Assembly: GCF_030272615.1 (NCBI RefSeq)
Contig: NC_081413.1
Coordinates: forward strand, 719,959,867 to 720,023,866
Direction of reading: 5' to 3'
Length of the DNA: 64,000 nucleotides
Origin: Cryptomeria japonica
Taxonomy: Eukaryota > Streptophyta > Pinopsida > Cupressales > Cupressaceae
The notes under the pieces are model-generated. The model was not told the DNA's origin and did not search any database. It was given only the letters and a program-made list of their open reading frames with translations. This document shows positions 20,745 to 32,770 of the stretch, in pieces. The translations under genes were made by a program, and so were the position numbers. Position 1 is the stretch's first letter. Each line of letters opens with the position of its first letter.

Positions 20745-21677
20745 TAAATAGTTTGTAAATTGTAGTCTCACTGTCCAGTTTTGGACTAGTTTTGGCAAAT
20801 GAAGTCATAACTCCATTCCCCATTGTGGAATCACCATGAAACCATGGGGAATGGAAGTGAAGACCCTGCACTATAGTCCCATGCAAGCAGGGCCCTTGAA
20901 AATGCAAGGAGGCCAAACAAAGACCCACTCCTAGGTGAGACTGGATAGTGCCCGGCTAGGAAAGGTCAAGTTGCAGAGGTCTTGAAGAGAAAGGTTGGTT
21001 AGAGGAGAGTGCACCCTTTGGAGGAGGTGCAGAGGAGTGAGTGAAGCATCATTGGTGTGAAGGAGGAGCCTCCACCAATCCAAACAAGGTGGCTAAAACT
21101 CAAAACACTCACTGTGACCCTAGCAGACCCTAAAAACCCTCACAAAAACCCTTGAAAACCTTAAAATCCACCTACGACAGTGTATGGAAACTTGGAGGCC
21201 TAAAACCTAGAAAATCCTTGAGTCCTTGCCAAATGAATGGAAATCCATTTGGGGAGTTTGGGTTGTTTGTGCATTGTTTGTGAGAGGGATCCCTAAAGGT
21301 CTGGGTAGGAGGCCTAATTGGTCCTAATCCTTGTAGCCCTATTTGAAGGCAAAAACACAAAATAGTGAAATCGGTAAGGGGTTGGAATCTTGAAACCTCT
21401 TGGGGGCACATGAATGGGTGGAAAAACTATGAAGTTGACCTGAAATAACCTTTCTAAGACCTTGGAATGTGTGGAACAAGCTTAGCCCTTATTAGCCATA
21501 GTAAGGGGTTTTGGAGTAGCATTGCAACTCATTGGTGGGTGGATTGGGCAAGGTCAGGGGATTCCTCAAGCAAAGGAAGTCCTAGAGACCCTAGGGTGTC
21601 AGGAGAACACCAGGTGATCCAAGAGAAGGATCCAAGAGCATAGACTAGGCTAGTCTATCCCTAACCCCATCCCATCA
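20745..21677 (+). repeat. 3' LTR of plus-strand chromovirus, second part
   Basis: Continues the LTR broken at 12875 and ends CCCATCA at 21677, followed by TSD CATGA. With 12237-12875 it gives 1,572 bp against 1,602 bp in the 5' LTR. Confidence 0.92.
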
Positions 21678-21682
21678 CATGA

Positions 21683-22119
21683 TGACCTTCAAACAAGATT
21701 TTTTGAGACATGGTTGAAAACCCTTTCCTATGGAATACCAAACACCACTCTCGCTCTGCTTGAATTTTCCACACAAACAAAGCTTGTCAAGTTTCAAATT
21801 GCCTTTGATCACACAGGAGCTAAATAAAGTTCACAAAAAGTCAGTGTAAATGAAAATGTGGTAACATCTCCTTATTTATCCATTGAGATTTATCGGTGCT
21901 ATGATCCATCGTTCAGTTTTGAAACTCACAACTTAAAGTACACCGATTTGACTTTAGCAATTATTTGTTGCTGATGTCGATACACAAATAAATAACTCAC
22001 AGGACAAACTTCAATTAAGAAATTTTTAGACCAACTTTTATGCATCACAACTATGCAAATAAGCACATCCTTATATTTGCTATGGGGATTCAAGACTAAT
22101 CTTACCATATGTTCTCCCC
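21683..22119 (-). other. Spacer of element S between gag and the extra ORF
   Basis: About 440 bp in the place where pol would be expected. I find no pol motif. A purine tract CTAGGGGGAGAAC (minus) lies at 22110-22122, overlapping the gag stop. It may hold a deletion scar or a leader for the extra ORF. Confidence 0.6.
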
Positions 22120-23519
22120 CTAGGCATCGGTATGCCTAGTTAGAAGAAGAACTATCATCACTGATGGATGATGACTTGGTTTCAGAATGTCCTTGTCCTT
22201 CTTTTCCTCATCCTTCTTGATCCATGTCTTTTTCATTTCATTTCTTATTTCTTCAGTTTTCTTCTTTCCTTTCAGGTCATTTTTCTATTTCTTCTTGCTA
22301 AACTAGTTCTTGTCTACAAACCAGTTGTAGGATCAGCTCCTACATTCTCTGTCTAAGTGGCTAATCTTATGGCAGTTAAAGTATTCCATACCAGTTGTCC
22401 TCCATGGTCCTGAATTATTTCTCTAACCCATTCTCATTTTGCAATTTTCTGCAACATGACCAAGATTACCACAGGTGAAACAGGAGGCATTCAATTGATT
22501 ACTCATTTTGTTAGGACTGGCCGGTTTGAACGATGATCTTGATACATTTGTCTTGAACCTACATTCTTCATATCTGTGTCCAAGCTTATTGCATGTGAAG
22601 CAATATCCATTAAATCTTCTTCCATTTGACATACTGCTAGATTGAGATCTGCAATCATAAGCAATGTGGCCATACTTATGACAATTATGGCAATAACCAT
22701 CAAAGGTGAAAGTCTTCTTTTGACTAACCGGTTTATTTCTACAGTCATTGGCCTTATGACCTAACATACCACAATGATTACAAGAGAATTTGGAAGACTC
22801 TGTACCTTTTTCTTCTTTATGGTTTCTTTTATCATCCTTCATCTTTTTGGATTTAGATGATTCTCCAATTTCCATTGGACCTGAACCGGGGTAACCAAGG
22901 CCAGTTGTATCCTTTGTTCTTCTCTGAGCTTTCAACTATTTATCTACCTTCTCAGAGCTTCCATTGAACTTTCTTAGCTTCTCATTTCTCTCATTCTCAG
23001 TTTTCAACTCACTCTTGAGTTGTTCAATCTCTTTCATCAACTTCTCCTTTTCTTCTGCATTGCCATTCAGATGTTTGTGTATGTATTCACTCTCCTGAGT
23101 GAGAAATCAGATTTCTTCATCTTTCTCAATCATTATTTCATCATTTTCTCTCAGAGCATCTTCAGCAAGCCTCCTAGCTCTTTCATCTTTTGACAGTTGT
23201 TCTTCTGCCTACCTTTTTCTTTCATCGGCACTTCTTCTAGCTTCCAGTATCTTAGTCATTCTTACGGCCTGACCTTCATGTTCTCTTTTTAGATGAGTAA
23301 TTTCTTTGGGAAACTTCTTGTTCTTTTCCATGAGTTCTGAGACTGCTTCTTTAGCTTCTTTGGATCCACTATGTTTAGAGAGTTGATCCATGATATCCTG
23401 ACTCTCATTTATGTGTTGAGCTAATTCCTTCCTTTTTGTAAGAGATTTTCTTTGTCTCTCTTTCAATTGAGCAATTATTTCATTGGCTCAATATACTTCT
23501 GATACCGGTACTCTTCCAT
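22120..23519 (-). pseudogene. Element S Gag (coiled coil plus zinc knuckles)
   Basis: Read from ATG 23519 (MEEYRYQKY) with a frameshift soon after, then a long Glu/Lys/Arg-rich coiled coil (about 23480-22960), then GLGYPGSG-type sequence as in Copia/SIRE Gags, then four CX2CX4HX4C knuckles: CNHCGMLGHKANDC, CHNCHKYGHIAYDC, CFTCNKLGHRYEEC, CFTCGNLGHVAENC (22423-22800). A fifth, degraded knuckle (first Cys is Tyr, Gly is Ser) lies at 22342-22386 after an in-frame stop, and a Lys-rich tail runs to TAG at 22120. The usual N-terminal capsid (UBN2-type) domain is not visible, so this is the RNA-binding half only. Knuckles would bind element RNA; the coiled coil suggests self-assembly. Confidence 0.8.
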
Positions 23520-23560
23520 GATCTTTATCCTCAAGCTGTCAAGCTTCACTTTAGAGGAAC

Positions 23561-23575
23561 TGAGCTCTAATACCA
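23561..23575 (-). other. Primer-binding site of element S
   Basis: Minus strand TGGTATTAGAGCTCA, two nt from the LTR end at 23578. It is the initiator tRNA-Met type site with one change, as in the Copia at 48400. Confidence 0.8.
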
Positions 23576-23577
23576 AT

Positions 23578-23610
23578 TGTTAGTCCCAACCAGTACTGAG
23601 AGGGGAGGGG
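23578..23610 (-). repeat. 5' LTR of element S, inner part
   Basis: Matches the start of the LTR at 1389 (TGTTAGTCCCAA...GAGGGGAGGGG). Broken by the minus-strand chromovirus; resumes at 32771. Confidence 0.85.
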
Positions 23611-25199
23611 TGATGGGATTGGGTTAGGGATAGACTAGCCTATTCTATGCTCTTGGATCCTTCTCTTGGATCACCTAGTGTTCTCCTCACACCCTAGGGT
23701 CTCTAGGACTTCCTTTGCTTGAGGAATCCCCTGACCTTACCCAATCCACCCACCAATGAGTTGCAATGCTACTCCTAAGGTCTCACCTACTCATGAGACT
23801 CCAAAACCCCTTACTATGGCTAATAAGGGCTAAGCTTGTTCCACACCTTCCAAGGTCCTAGCAAGGTTATTTCAAGTCAACTTCATAGTTTTACAACCCA
23901 TTCATGTGCACCCAAGAGGTTTCAAGATTCCAACCCCTTACCAATTTCACTATTTTGTGTTTTTGCCTTCAAATAGGGCTACAAGGATTAGGACCAATTA
24001 GGCCTCCTACCCGGACCTTTAGGGCTCCCTCTCACAAATTATGCACAAACATTCCAAACTCCCAAAATGGAATGCCATTCATTTGGCAAGGAATCAAGGA
24101 TTTTCCAGGTTTTAGGCCTCCAAGTGTCCGTACACTGTCCTAGGTGGATTTTAAGGTTTTCAAGGGTTTTTGTGAGGGTTTTTAGGGTCTGCCGAGGTCA
24201 CAGTGAGTGTTTTGAGTTTTAGCCACCTTGTCTAGATTGTTGGAGGCTCCTCCTTCACACCAATTATTCTTCACTCACCCTATACACCTCCTCCAAAGGG
24301 TGCACTCTCCTCTGACCAACCATGCTCTTCAAGACCTTTGCAACTTGACCTTTCCTAGTCGGGCACTGTCCAGTCTCGCCTAGGAGTGGGTCTTTGTTTG
24401 GCCTCCTTGCATTTTCAAGGGCCCTACTTGCATGGGACTATATTATAGGGTCTTCACTTCCATTCCCCATGGTTTCATGGTGATTCCACAATGGGGAATG
24501 GAGTTATGACTTCATTTGCCTAAACCAGTCTAAAACTAGATAGTGAGACTACAATTTACAAACTATTTACAAACACACTCAATTGGAAAATAAAAAGCTA
24601 ATATAATCACTCACAATGGAATTATTTACACCATAGAATACATTTCACATAGTTTTTCCCACAAATCAATCCATTAACTTGCTCGGTAGCTTCATTCAAA
24701 CTGATTGGTAACCAACAAAACAGTCACAGTCAATTTAGTTTGCTTGAGCCGTACAATCTTTGACATCCCACCCATTAACTTAGGGTTTGAAAATACTTAT
24801 ACCACCTTTGCCTTGGTCTGTGTTCCCATATTAGGGTTTTCCATGCCAAACTAAGGATTTAGACCTCCTAGTCGAAAAGTTGCTTGACAACTTTTAAAAG
24901 TTGTCATGCAACTTTTGAGCAACTTTCTCAATGTTGCTTTTCATGACTCTTAAACCCACATTGGGCCAACCTAAGGACACCACCATATTATGAAGGACCC
25001 CTAAACACCACAAAAACACACATACCCTCCAATTTCAAGAAAATCACAATCTTGACTTATAACCCTTAAAACCTCAACTAGGACCCTAACTAGGACCTAT
25101 GAGCACATAGCTCATTATTTTATATACAAAGGCTTCAAAAGAAGCATAACACTAACAAAAAAAGAAGAAGGGAGAGCTTGGAAGGGTTCTCCTACACCA
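23611..25199 (-). repeat. 3' LTR of minus-strand chromovirus
   Basis: 1,589 bp, plus-strand ends TGATGGGATT and CTACACCA; matches 31189-32765 and the plus-strand family LTRs. TATA at 25119-25126 on the minus strand. Confidence 0.92.
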
Positions 25200-25214
25200 T
25201 ACTCCCCCTCTACA
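25200..25214 (-). other. Polypurine tract of minus-strand chromovirus
   Basis: Minus strand TGTAGAGGGGGAGTA next to the 3' LTR start at 25199; it corresponds to 12223-12236 in the sister copy. Confidence 0.8.
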
Positions 25215-25219
25215 CACAA

Positions 25220-28200
25220 TTAAGAAATAGAAGAAGAAATGAGAGTTGGGTCTATTCCAAGTGTCTTGAGCCTGCTCTCCTCCACCCAAGTAGCTCCAAA
25301 TACTAGTTGATCTGCCCATTTCACTAAGTTCTCCATGTAGACCTGGTGTTTGGTAGAATTCTTCACTCTTGACTCCAAAATCTCCTCTGCTATAGGATTC
25401 TTCACTTGAGGTAAGGTATTCACATCCAATTCTTGTAGAACCTTGGCTTGGTTCTCAGTCTGCCCTGCTACCTCACCATTGTACATGACCATATCAGCAA
25501 CATTGAAGACTGGTGAAATGGCTAAGTCTGAAGGTAACTCAACCTTATAGGCATTCTCACCATATTTTTCTAGAATTTGACAAGGTCCCACCCTCTTCAT
25601 TTGCAGTTTGGTAGGCTTACCGCTTTGCATCTAGCTTTGCTCAAATGGACCATCACATAGTCACCCACCTTGAACTGAACCTCTCTCCTTTTCTCATCCA
25701 TTTTGGCCTTCATTTTTTCAGTGGATTCAAGGATGGCCTTCTTAACCTGCTCTTGGACTTCCTTAATGGTTTGAGTGAATTCCTCTGCTTGCCCACTCTT
25801 CATCTCCAAAGCACCAAGGTCTCTCAACTCACATACTCCTCTTGGATGTCTACCATAGACAACCTCAAAAGGACTTCTACCAGTGGTCCTATTCACACTG
25901 TCATTATATGCATACTCTACTTGAGGAATGACAAGGTCCCATGTCTGTCCATACTCCTTAGTTAGACACCTCAACAAGCTGCCTAACACTCTATTGATGA
26001 CTTCAGTTTGACCATCTGTTTGTGGATGGTAAGCTGAGCTAAATGAGACATTAGTTCCAAGTCTCCTCCATAATGTCTGCCAAAAATGACCCATGAACTT
26101 GCTATCTCTGTTTGAAACAATGCTTAAAGGGAGTCCATGAATCCTAACAATCTCTTTGAAGAAGAGATGTATAACATAGCTAGCATCATGTGTAGTCTTA
26201 CATGGTATGAAATGACTCATCTTGGAAAATCTATCTACTACCACGTAGATGCTGTCGATACCTGTTTTAGTCTTGGGAACTCCTACTACAAATTCCATGC
26301 TTATACATTCCCAAGGTCTATTTGGGACTGGCAATGGCTGATAGAGGCTAGCATTGCTTGATCCTCCTTTTTCTCTTTGGCATACACCACATTGCTCTAC
26401 ATACCTTTTCACATCTCTTGGCAACTTAGGCCAATAGTAGTACCTCTGTACTAAATCCAAGGTTTTGTTGACTCCAAAGTGTCCACTTAAACTGCCATTA
26501 TGTTTCTCTTGGATGAGGTTCTCCCTCATGGATCCTCTCGGTACACACAACTGGTTACCTTTGAACAAGAGACCATTTTGGAGAGTGTAATCTACATACT
26601 CACCATGGAAATGGTTCTCAAACTCCTTGCAAACCTTGTAAGTTGATGAGAATTCTTCATCTCCTTCATAGAGGTCTTTGAAACCTTCTATTCCTATGCT
26701 CTACAACTGTAGTTCTTGAACTATCAACAACTGCCTACTCAATGCATCTACCACCTTGTTAAGTTGCCCCTTCTTATGCTTGATGGTGAAGGTGAAGGAT
26801 TGGAGGTATTCCATCCATTTTAGATGTCTATTACTAAGCTTCTCTTGAGTATTAATGTAACTCAATGTCTGGTTGTCTGTGAACACCACAAATTCTTTTG
26901 GGAGTAGGTAATGCCTCCATTTCTTTAGAGACTGCACTAATGCATACAACTCTAGGTTGTAGGCTGAGTACTTCTTCATTGCTTCATTAATCTTCTCACT
27001 AAAAAATGCCACAGGTCTTCCCTCTTGACTCAATACACCACCTACTGCAATTCCACTTGCATCACACTCCAATGTGAATAACTTATCAAACGTAGGTAGG
27101 AGTAGGATAGGTTTTGTGGCTACTTCTTGCTTCAACATTTGAAATGCTTCGTTAGCCTGCTCAGTCTATTTAAATTTATTTTTAAGTCCTGCTTTAATGG
27201 TGTCAAGGACTAGTGCACATATACCACTGAAGTTCCTCACAAACTTCCTATAGAATTGAGCTAATCCATGAAAACTCCTAACTTCAGTCCCTGTTTTAGG
27301 TGCACGCCAATTCAAGATTGCCTCCACTTTGCTTGGATCCATCTTCAAGGTTCCCTTAGACACCACAAATCCTAAGTAGACCAGCTCTTGCTTGAAGAAG
27401 TCACACTTCTCTAGGTTGATGGATAGCTTCTCCTTATGCAACCTCTCTAAGACTAACCTCAAATGCTCAAGGTGCTCCTCATTGGTTCTATTATAGATGA
27501 GAATGTCATCTAGGTATAGCACCACAAATATGCCTGTGAAATCCTTTAACACCTCATTCATCAACCTCATGAAGGTGCTTGGAGCATTGGTGAGTCCAAA
27601 TGGCATCACAAGCCATTCATACAATCCCTCTGTGGTTTTGAAAGCAGTCTTCCACTCATCACCCTCCTTAATTCTTATCTAGTGATAACCACTTTTAAGG
27701 TCTAGCTTGGTAAAATACATAGCCCCTCCTAAACAGTCCATTAGATCCTCTATTCTAGGAATAGGAAACCTATACCTTATGGTGATGCTATTGATTGCTC
27801 TTGAGTCAATGCAAAGTCTCCACTTTCCTCCCTTCTTTGATGTTATCACTACTGGGACTGCACATGGGCTAATGCTCTTCTTAATCATTCCTTGTTCCAA
27901 TAACTCCTACACTTGCCTTGCTACCTCCTTGTTCTGATCAGGTGTGAGCTTATATGCAACCTTGTTAGGTAAGGATGCACTAGGAACAAAGTCTATTTGA
28001 TGGCTTATAGACCTTCTTGGTGGGAGTGTTGCAGGTGCTCCATCACTCACTATATCCTTATACTCTTGCAACATTTGCTTCACCTCCTTGGGTATCTCTG
28101 CCTGCAACTTGTCTTCTTCCTCCCTTGGTTTCACAAAGATGGCACACTTCACTATCTCCTCCTCATGTAGCAAGTTTAAGAACTCTTTACTAGTAGCCAA

Positions 28201-31108
28201 TAAAACACTAGGTGTCTTTGAAGTTTCCTCTTCATTCTCTGTCAAGGACTGAATTTTGAAGGTCTTGATGTCCTTCTTAAAGGAAATGGAATTCTCCTCT
28301 CCATCATAGATCACCTTCCTATCAAATTGCTAGGGTCTTCCTAGCAGTAGATGACAAGCATCCATAGGCAACACATCACAAAGGATCTTATCCTTATATC
28401 CTCCAATAGAAAACTCTACCCAAGTCTATTCATTGACTACCACACTCTGTCCTTTGTTCAACCAAGTCACCTTGTATGGATTAGTGTGGGGTATCCTTGT
28501 GAGTTTCAACTTCCTAACTGCCTCTTCTGATATGATATTGTCAATTGAACCTGAATCAACTATCACCTTACACACTTTACCAAGCACTTTGTATCTTACC
28601 CTAAACAATGCTCTCTTATGTTTGGGTTCCTCCTTAACTGGCTATCTGATCAAAATCCTATTGAACATCAGATTTTCTCCTATCTTTGATTCAATCTAGT
28701 CCATATCTAGTGTCTTGCTGCTTGAAGAGTCTTCATGAGCATAGGCAACCCTCTTTCCATTGTTTGATGAGGTAGGCTTTTCAGGGCATCTATATGTCGG
28801 GTGTCACAATTGACCACAATTGTAACACTTCATTGTTGGAAAGTAGGATTTACCTCTGCTGGTACCTCTACCCCTACTTGGACCACCTTGTGCACCTCTT
28901 CCTCTAGAATGTCCTCCTCTAAGATTGGTTTCACTGCCATGTGGTGCAGGAGCACCTAACCCAAACATACACCAGGAGGTTAAAGATCATGTCAAGAATC
29001 ATTTCACTCATATTTGAGTTTATATGGACATTTTAATGTATTTTTGAGTCATTTTGTGAAGCATTGTAAGACATTTGTTCAAGATGTGTATTTGAGTCCT
29101 AATATGGTCTAAGAGGTCACATTGTGCAAATATGCCCATGGAAGGGTAAATAGGATGTAAAATTTTGTTTTGAGTCCATCTAAATGTATTTCAAGTGCAC
29201 AAGCAAAGATTAGGGGTCATATTTATCAAAATGTCAAAATTGTCAATTGTGTCAAAAATGTTGTCAAGCACAAATTGCATTATAAATTTGCAAACCAAGA
29301 ATGTAATTGGTCTTGGGTAGTTGTAACTACCATATGGATGTGTGTAGGTTATAAAAACCATCATTTGGTCGAATCCAATGGGTGTGTGTAATATTGGAGG
29401 AAGGAAATGAATAATATTTGAAGTTTTTATACACTCCACATTGTTTTCTGGGTATTGCAGTTTGATCATTCACGTTTTTTTAATGAAAAATCATTTGTAT
29501 CCATTGGAAATGTATTTCATATGATAATGGCATGAGTTAACTTTGTTTTTCTTTGGTTTCATTTAATTTCAATCAGTTTGAAGCAAGTTGTGCAAGATTT
29601 GGTGAAAACTGTCAAAAAAACCCTCCAAATTGGGGTTTGTGGAGAGTTTCACTAAAATATTTTGATTTCCCCATTGGAAATTGTTATAAATTTGGTTTTT
29701 GATAGATGTTTTAACTACCTTTCAAATGAATTCAGTTTCAATGTTATTGGTTAAGTATTTCATGAGATATTTGATGCCCTAGGCGGACTGGGTATGCACA
29801 TTTTTTTTTTTTTCTGTAACAGTCAAAAAGGTCTCGGTACAGAGGGAATAACTTTCAAATGAACCGTTGGATCGTTCTCAATTTTGGATATGGTTTTAGA
29901 AACCTAGTTTTATACAGCCTCACCGAAGAGATCTTCCAAATATGCTCAGGTTTTAAAGTTATTAATAACTAAGTTTGGGTATATCAAACTGTCATTAACC
30001 GGGACAGCATAATGCATTGTTTTGGTCTTGATTAATGTTCAAAGGGTTGTGAAATGATATGATGGATTTGATATTGTATTGGTTGGTTGATATTAATATT
30101 GTTTTGGACTATAGAATAATTATTATGATTAGATTATGCCTCTAATACAAGTGAAGATGTTGTGTTGATATTGGAACTCCATGTTGATTTGGGGTTCTTG
30201 AAGGGTTTTTCATGATGCTCCGCATCACCATGCTCAGTCAACTTGGCTTCTCCTTGGTTCCTTTTCTCATTTGACTTACTTTGGTAACCACCTCGGTGGT
30301 TCATTTGGTCTCTACCTCTGCCTCTACCCTTGTTATTGGAGTCTCCTTTCCTTTTATTCCTCTCATCTACCTTGGAAGCAAGCTGATGACATTTTTGAAC
30401 AGTAATAGGAGTCCATAGGCTTATCTCCTCTTGAATGTTCTACTTTAGGCTCCTTATATACCTAGTCACCTTAATATATTCATCTTCTTGGACTTTGGAC
30501 CTAAGACAAAGTTTTTGAAATTCTTCGGTGTAGGAGGTTACATCAAGATCTTTTTGCTTCAATCCTTGTCTCTTCTTATGAAGTTGGACTTCAAAATCCT
30601 CTGGTAAGTATTTCTCTTTGATCTTGCTCACCATGGCCTTCCAATTGGCAATATGTAGCTTCCCCATGCTAACTCTTTCTTCTTGCAGGTACTTCCACCA
30701 TGTCAAAGTTGCTCCCCTTAATCTTGATTTGGCAACTTTAACCTTTTGAGCCTCTGTCACTCCCTCACACTCAAAGTGGTTTTCCATGCCCTCAATCCAT
30801 TCCATAACACTGTCTATGTCCATTCTTCCAATGAAATGAGGCAATCCTTCAAAAGCTTTGGTGTTCAAAGCCTTAATAGCCTTTACAAAAGGTTCTTCAT
30901 TGAACAAGGGATCTAGTTCAGGTATTATGTCATCTATGTCAATGGTTTTCTTTCCTTTACCCTTGGTGTCTTCATCCCAAGGTCCTTGTGTCCTCTGAAC
31001 CACCACTTCCTGCAGTTTATCCCTCATCTCACTCATTGCTTCTTCAAGGAGTCTATTTTTCTCCTTCTGCTCTTCTACTTCTCTATCCAACTCTACATTA
31101 GTGACCAT
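25220..31108 (-). pseudogene. Chromovirus Gag-Pol polyprotein, decayed (sister copy)
   Basis: Reads from ATG 31108 (MVTNVELDREV). Gag 31108-30440 and on to 30233, then after the solo LTR 28936-28700 with the zinc knuckle carrying a stop; protease with DSGS (about 28555); RT 27900-27170 with the polymerase motif YLDD and [10 protein letters not shown]; RNase H 27138-26701 with ECDASG and FTDNQ; integrase 26568-25597; chromodomain-like tail 25400-25220. The integrase core has E in SMEFVVG and N in IVSNRD where Asp is catalytic, so it looks inactive. A one-base deletion near 25633 shifts the frame before the C-terminal tail, and further stops stand at 28425, 27676, 27166 and 26701. RT is better kept than in 7917-12216. 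Confidence 0.9.
28942..30227. mobile_element. Solo LTR (1,286 bp) in chromovirus gag
   Basis: Starts TGGTGCAGGAGC, ends GCTCCGCATCA, with terminal inverted similarity of about 11 bp. CCATG is duplicated at 28937-28941 and 30228-30232, and removing the insert restores continuity with the sister gag. It holds no recognisable ORF; a poly-T run is near 29803. Length, TG...CA ends and a 5-bp TSD indicate a solo LTR of another family. Confidence 0.85.
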
Positions 31109-31173
31109 TCTGCTCTCCCCTACTGATTCACTAGTATATAGAGAAATACACAGTCCTCCAAGTCTTTTACTAA

Positions 31174-31185
31174 GCTTTGATACCA
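31174..31185 (-). other. Primer-binding site of minus-strand chromovirus
   Basis: Minus strand TGGTATCAAAGC, 3 nt from the LTR at 31189; one change from the sister copy's TGGTATCAGAGC. Confidence 0.88.
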
Positions 31186-31188
31186 ATC

Positions 31189-32765
31189 TGATGGGATGGG
31201 GTTAGGGATAGACTAGCCTAGTCTATGCTCTTGGCTCACCTAGTGTTCTCCTCACACCCTAGGGTCTCTAGGACTTCCTTTTCTTGAGGAATCCCCTAAC
31301 CTTGCCCAATCCACCCACCAATGAGTTGCAATGCTACTCCTAAGGTCTCACCTACTCATGAGACTCCAAAACCCCTTACTATGGCTAATAAGGGCTAAGC
31401 TTGTTTCACACCTTCCAAGGTCTTAGCAAGGTTATTTCAAGTCAACTTCATAGTTTTTCCACCCATTCATGTGCCCCCAAGAGGTTTCAAGATTCCAACC
31501 GCTTACCGATTTCATTATTTTGTGTTTTTGCCTTCAAATAGGGCTACAAGGATTAGGACCAATTAGGCCTGCTACCCGGACCTTTAGGGCTCCCTCTCAC
31601 AAACGATGCACAAACAACCCAAACTCCCAAAATGGACTGCCATTCATTTGGCAAGTTTTCAAGGATTTTCTAGGTTTTAGGCCTCCAAGTGTCTGTACAC
31701 TGTCTTAGGTGGATTTTAAGGTTTTCAAGGGTTTTTGTGAGGGTTTTTAGGGTCTGCCAGGGTCACGGTGAGTGTTTTGAGTTTTAGCCACCTTGTTTGG
31801 ATTGGTGGAGGCTCCTCCTTCACACAAATGATGCTTCACTTACTCCTCTGCACCTCCTCCAAAGGGTGCACTCTCCTCTGACCAACCATGCTCTTCAAGA
31901 GCTCTGCAACTTGACCTTTCCTAGCGGGGCACTGTCCAGTCTCGCCTAGGAGTGGGTCTTTGTTTGGCCTCCTTACATTTTCAAGGGCCCTTCTTGCATG
32001 GGACTATAGTATAGGTTCTTCACTTCCATTCCCCATGGTTTCATGGTGATTGCATAATGGGGAATGGAGTTATGACTTCATTTGCCCAAACCAGTCCAAA
32101 ACTGGACAGTGAGACTGCAATTTACAAACTATTTACAAACACACTCAACTGGCAAATAAAAACATAATCTAATCACTGAAAATGGAAGTATTTACACCAT
32201 AGAATACATTTCACATAGTTTTTCTCACAAATCAATCCATTAACTTGCTTGATAGCTTCATTCAAACTGACTGGTAACCAACAAAATAGTCACAGTCAAT
32301 TCAGTTTGCTTGAGCCTTAAAATCTCTGACATCCAACCCATTAACTTAGGGTTTGAAAATAATTATACCACCTTTGCCTTGGTCTGTGTACCCATATTAG
32401 GGTTTTCCATGCCAAACTAAGGATTTAGACGTCCTGGTGGAAAAGTTGCTTGACAACTTTTAAAAGTTGTCATGCAACTTTTGAGCAACTTTCTCAATGT
32501 TGTTTTTCATGACTCCTAAACCCACATTGGGCCAACCTAAGGACACCACCATGTTATGAAGGACCCCTAAACACCACAAAAACACACATACCCTCCAATT
32601 TCAAGAAAATCACAATCTTGACTTATAACCCTTAAAACCTCAACTAGGACCCTAACTAGGACCTATGAGCACATGGCTCATTATTTTATATACAAAGGCT
32701 TCAAAAGAAGCATAACACCAACAAAACAAGAAGGAGGGAGAGCTTGGAAGGGTGCTCCTACACCA
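31189..32765 (-). repeat. 5' LTR of minus-strand chromovirus
   Basis: 1,577 bp, ends TGATGGGATG and CTACACCA, followed by TSD AGGGG. TATA at 32685-32692 (minus). Confidence 0.92.
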
Positions 32766-32770
32766 AGGGG

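Larger units (their letters stand above)
6235..21677 (+). mobile_element. Plus-strand chromovirus (Ty3/Gypsy), split by TR-GAG1
   Basis: 5' LTR 6235-7836, primer site 7840-7851, decayed gag-pol 7917-12216, polypurine tract 12223-12236, and 3' LTR 12237-12875 plus 20745-21677. The nested TR-GAG1 (12876-20739) and its duplicated GTTTG are not part of it; the element itself is about 7.6 kb. The domain order PR-RT-RNaseH-IN and a C-terminal chromodomain-like segment place it in the chromovirus branch of Ty3/Gypsy. It is inserted in element S with TSD CATGA. Confidence 0.92.
23611..32765 (-). mobile_element. Minus-strand chromovirus with solo LTR in gag
   Basis: Same family as 6235-21677. 3' LTR 23611-25199, polypurine tract 25200-25214, gag-pol 25220-31108, primer site 31174-31185, 5' LTR 31189-32765. 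Target duplication AGGGG at 23606-23610 and 32766-32770. A solo LTR (28942-30227) interrupts gag. The element without the solo LTR and its TSD copy is about 7.9 kb. It keeps the RT and RNase H segments lost from the plus-strand copy. Confidence 0.93.

Noticed and set aside
21172..21411. 79-residue ORF repeated at 23904-24143 and 31469-31708
   Set aside because: It recurs because the chromovirus LTR is repeated; frame is not kept in the fourth LTR and it lies in R-U5 sequence.
29803..29814. Poly-T run as a retroposon poly-A tail on the minus strand
   Set aside because: It is internal to the 1,286-bp solo LTR, with no TSD or LINE/SINE features beside it.
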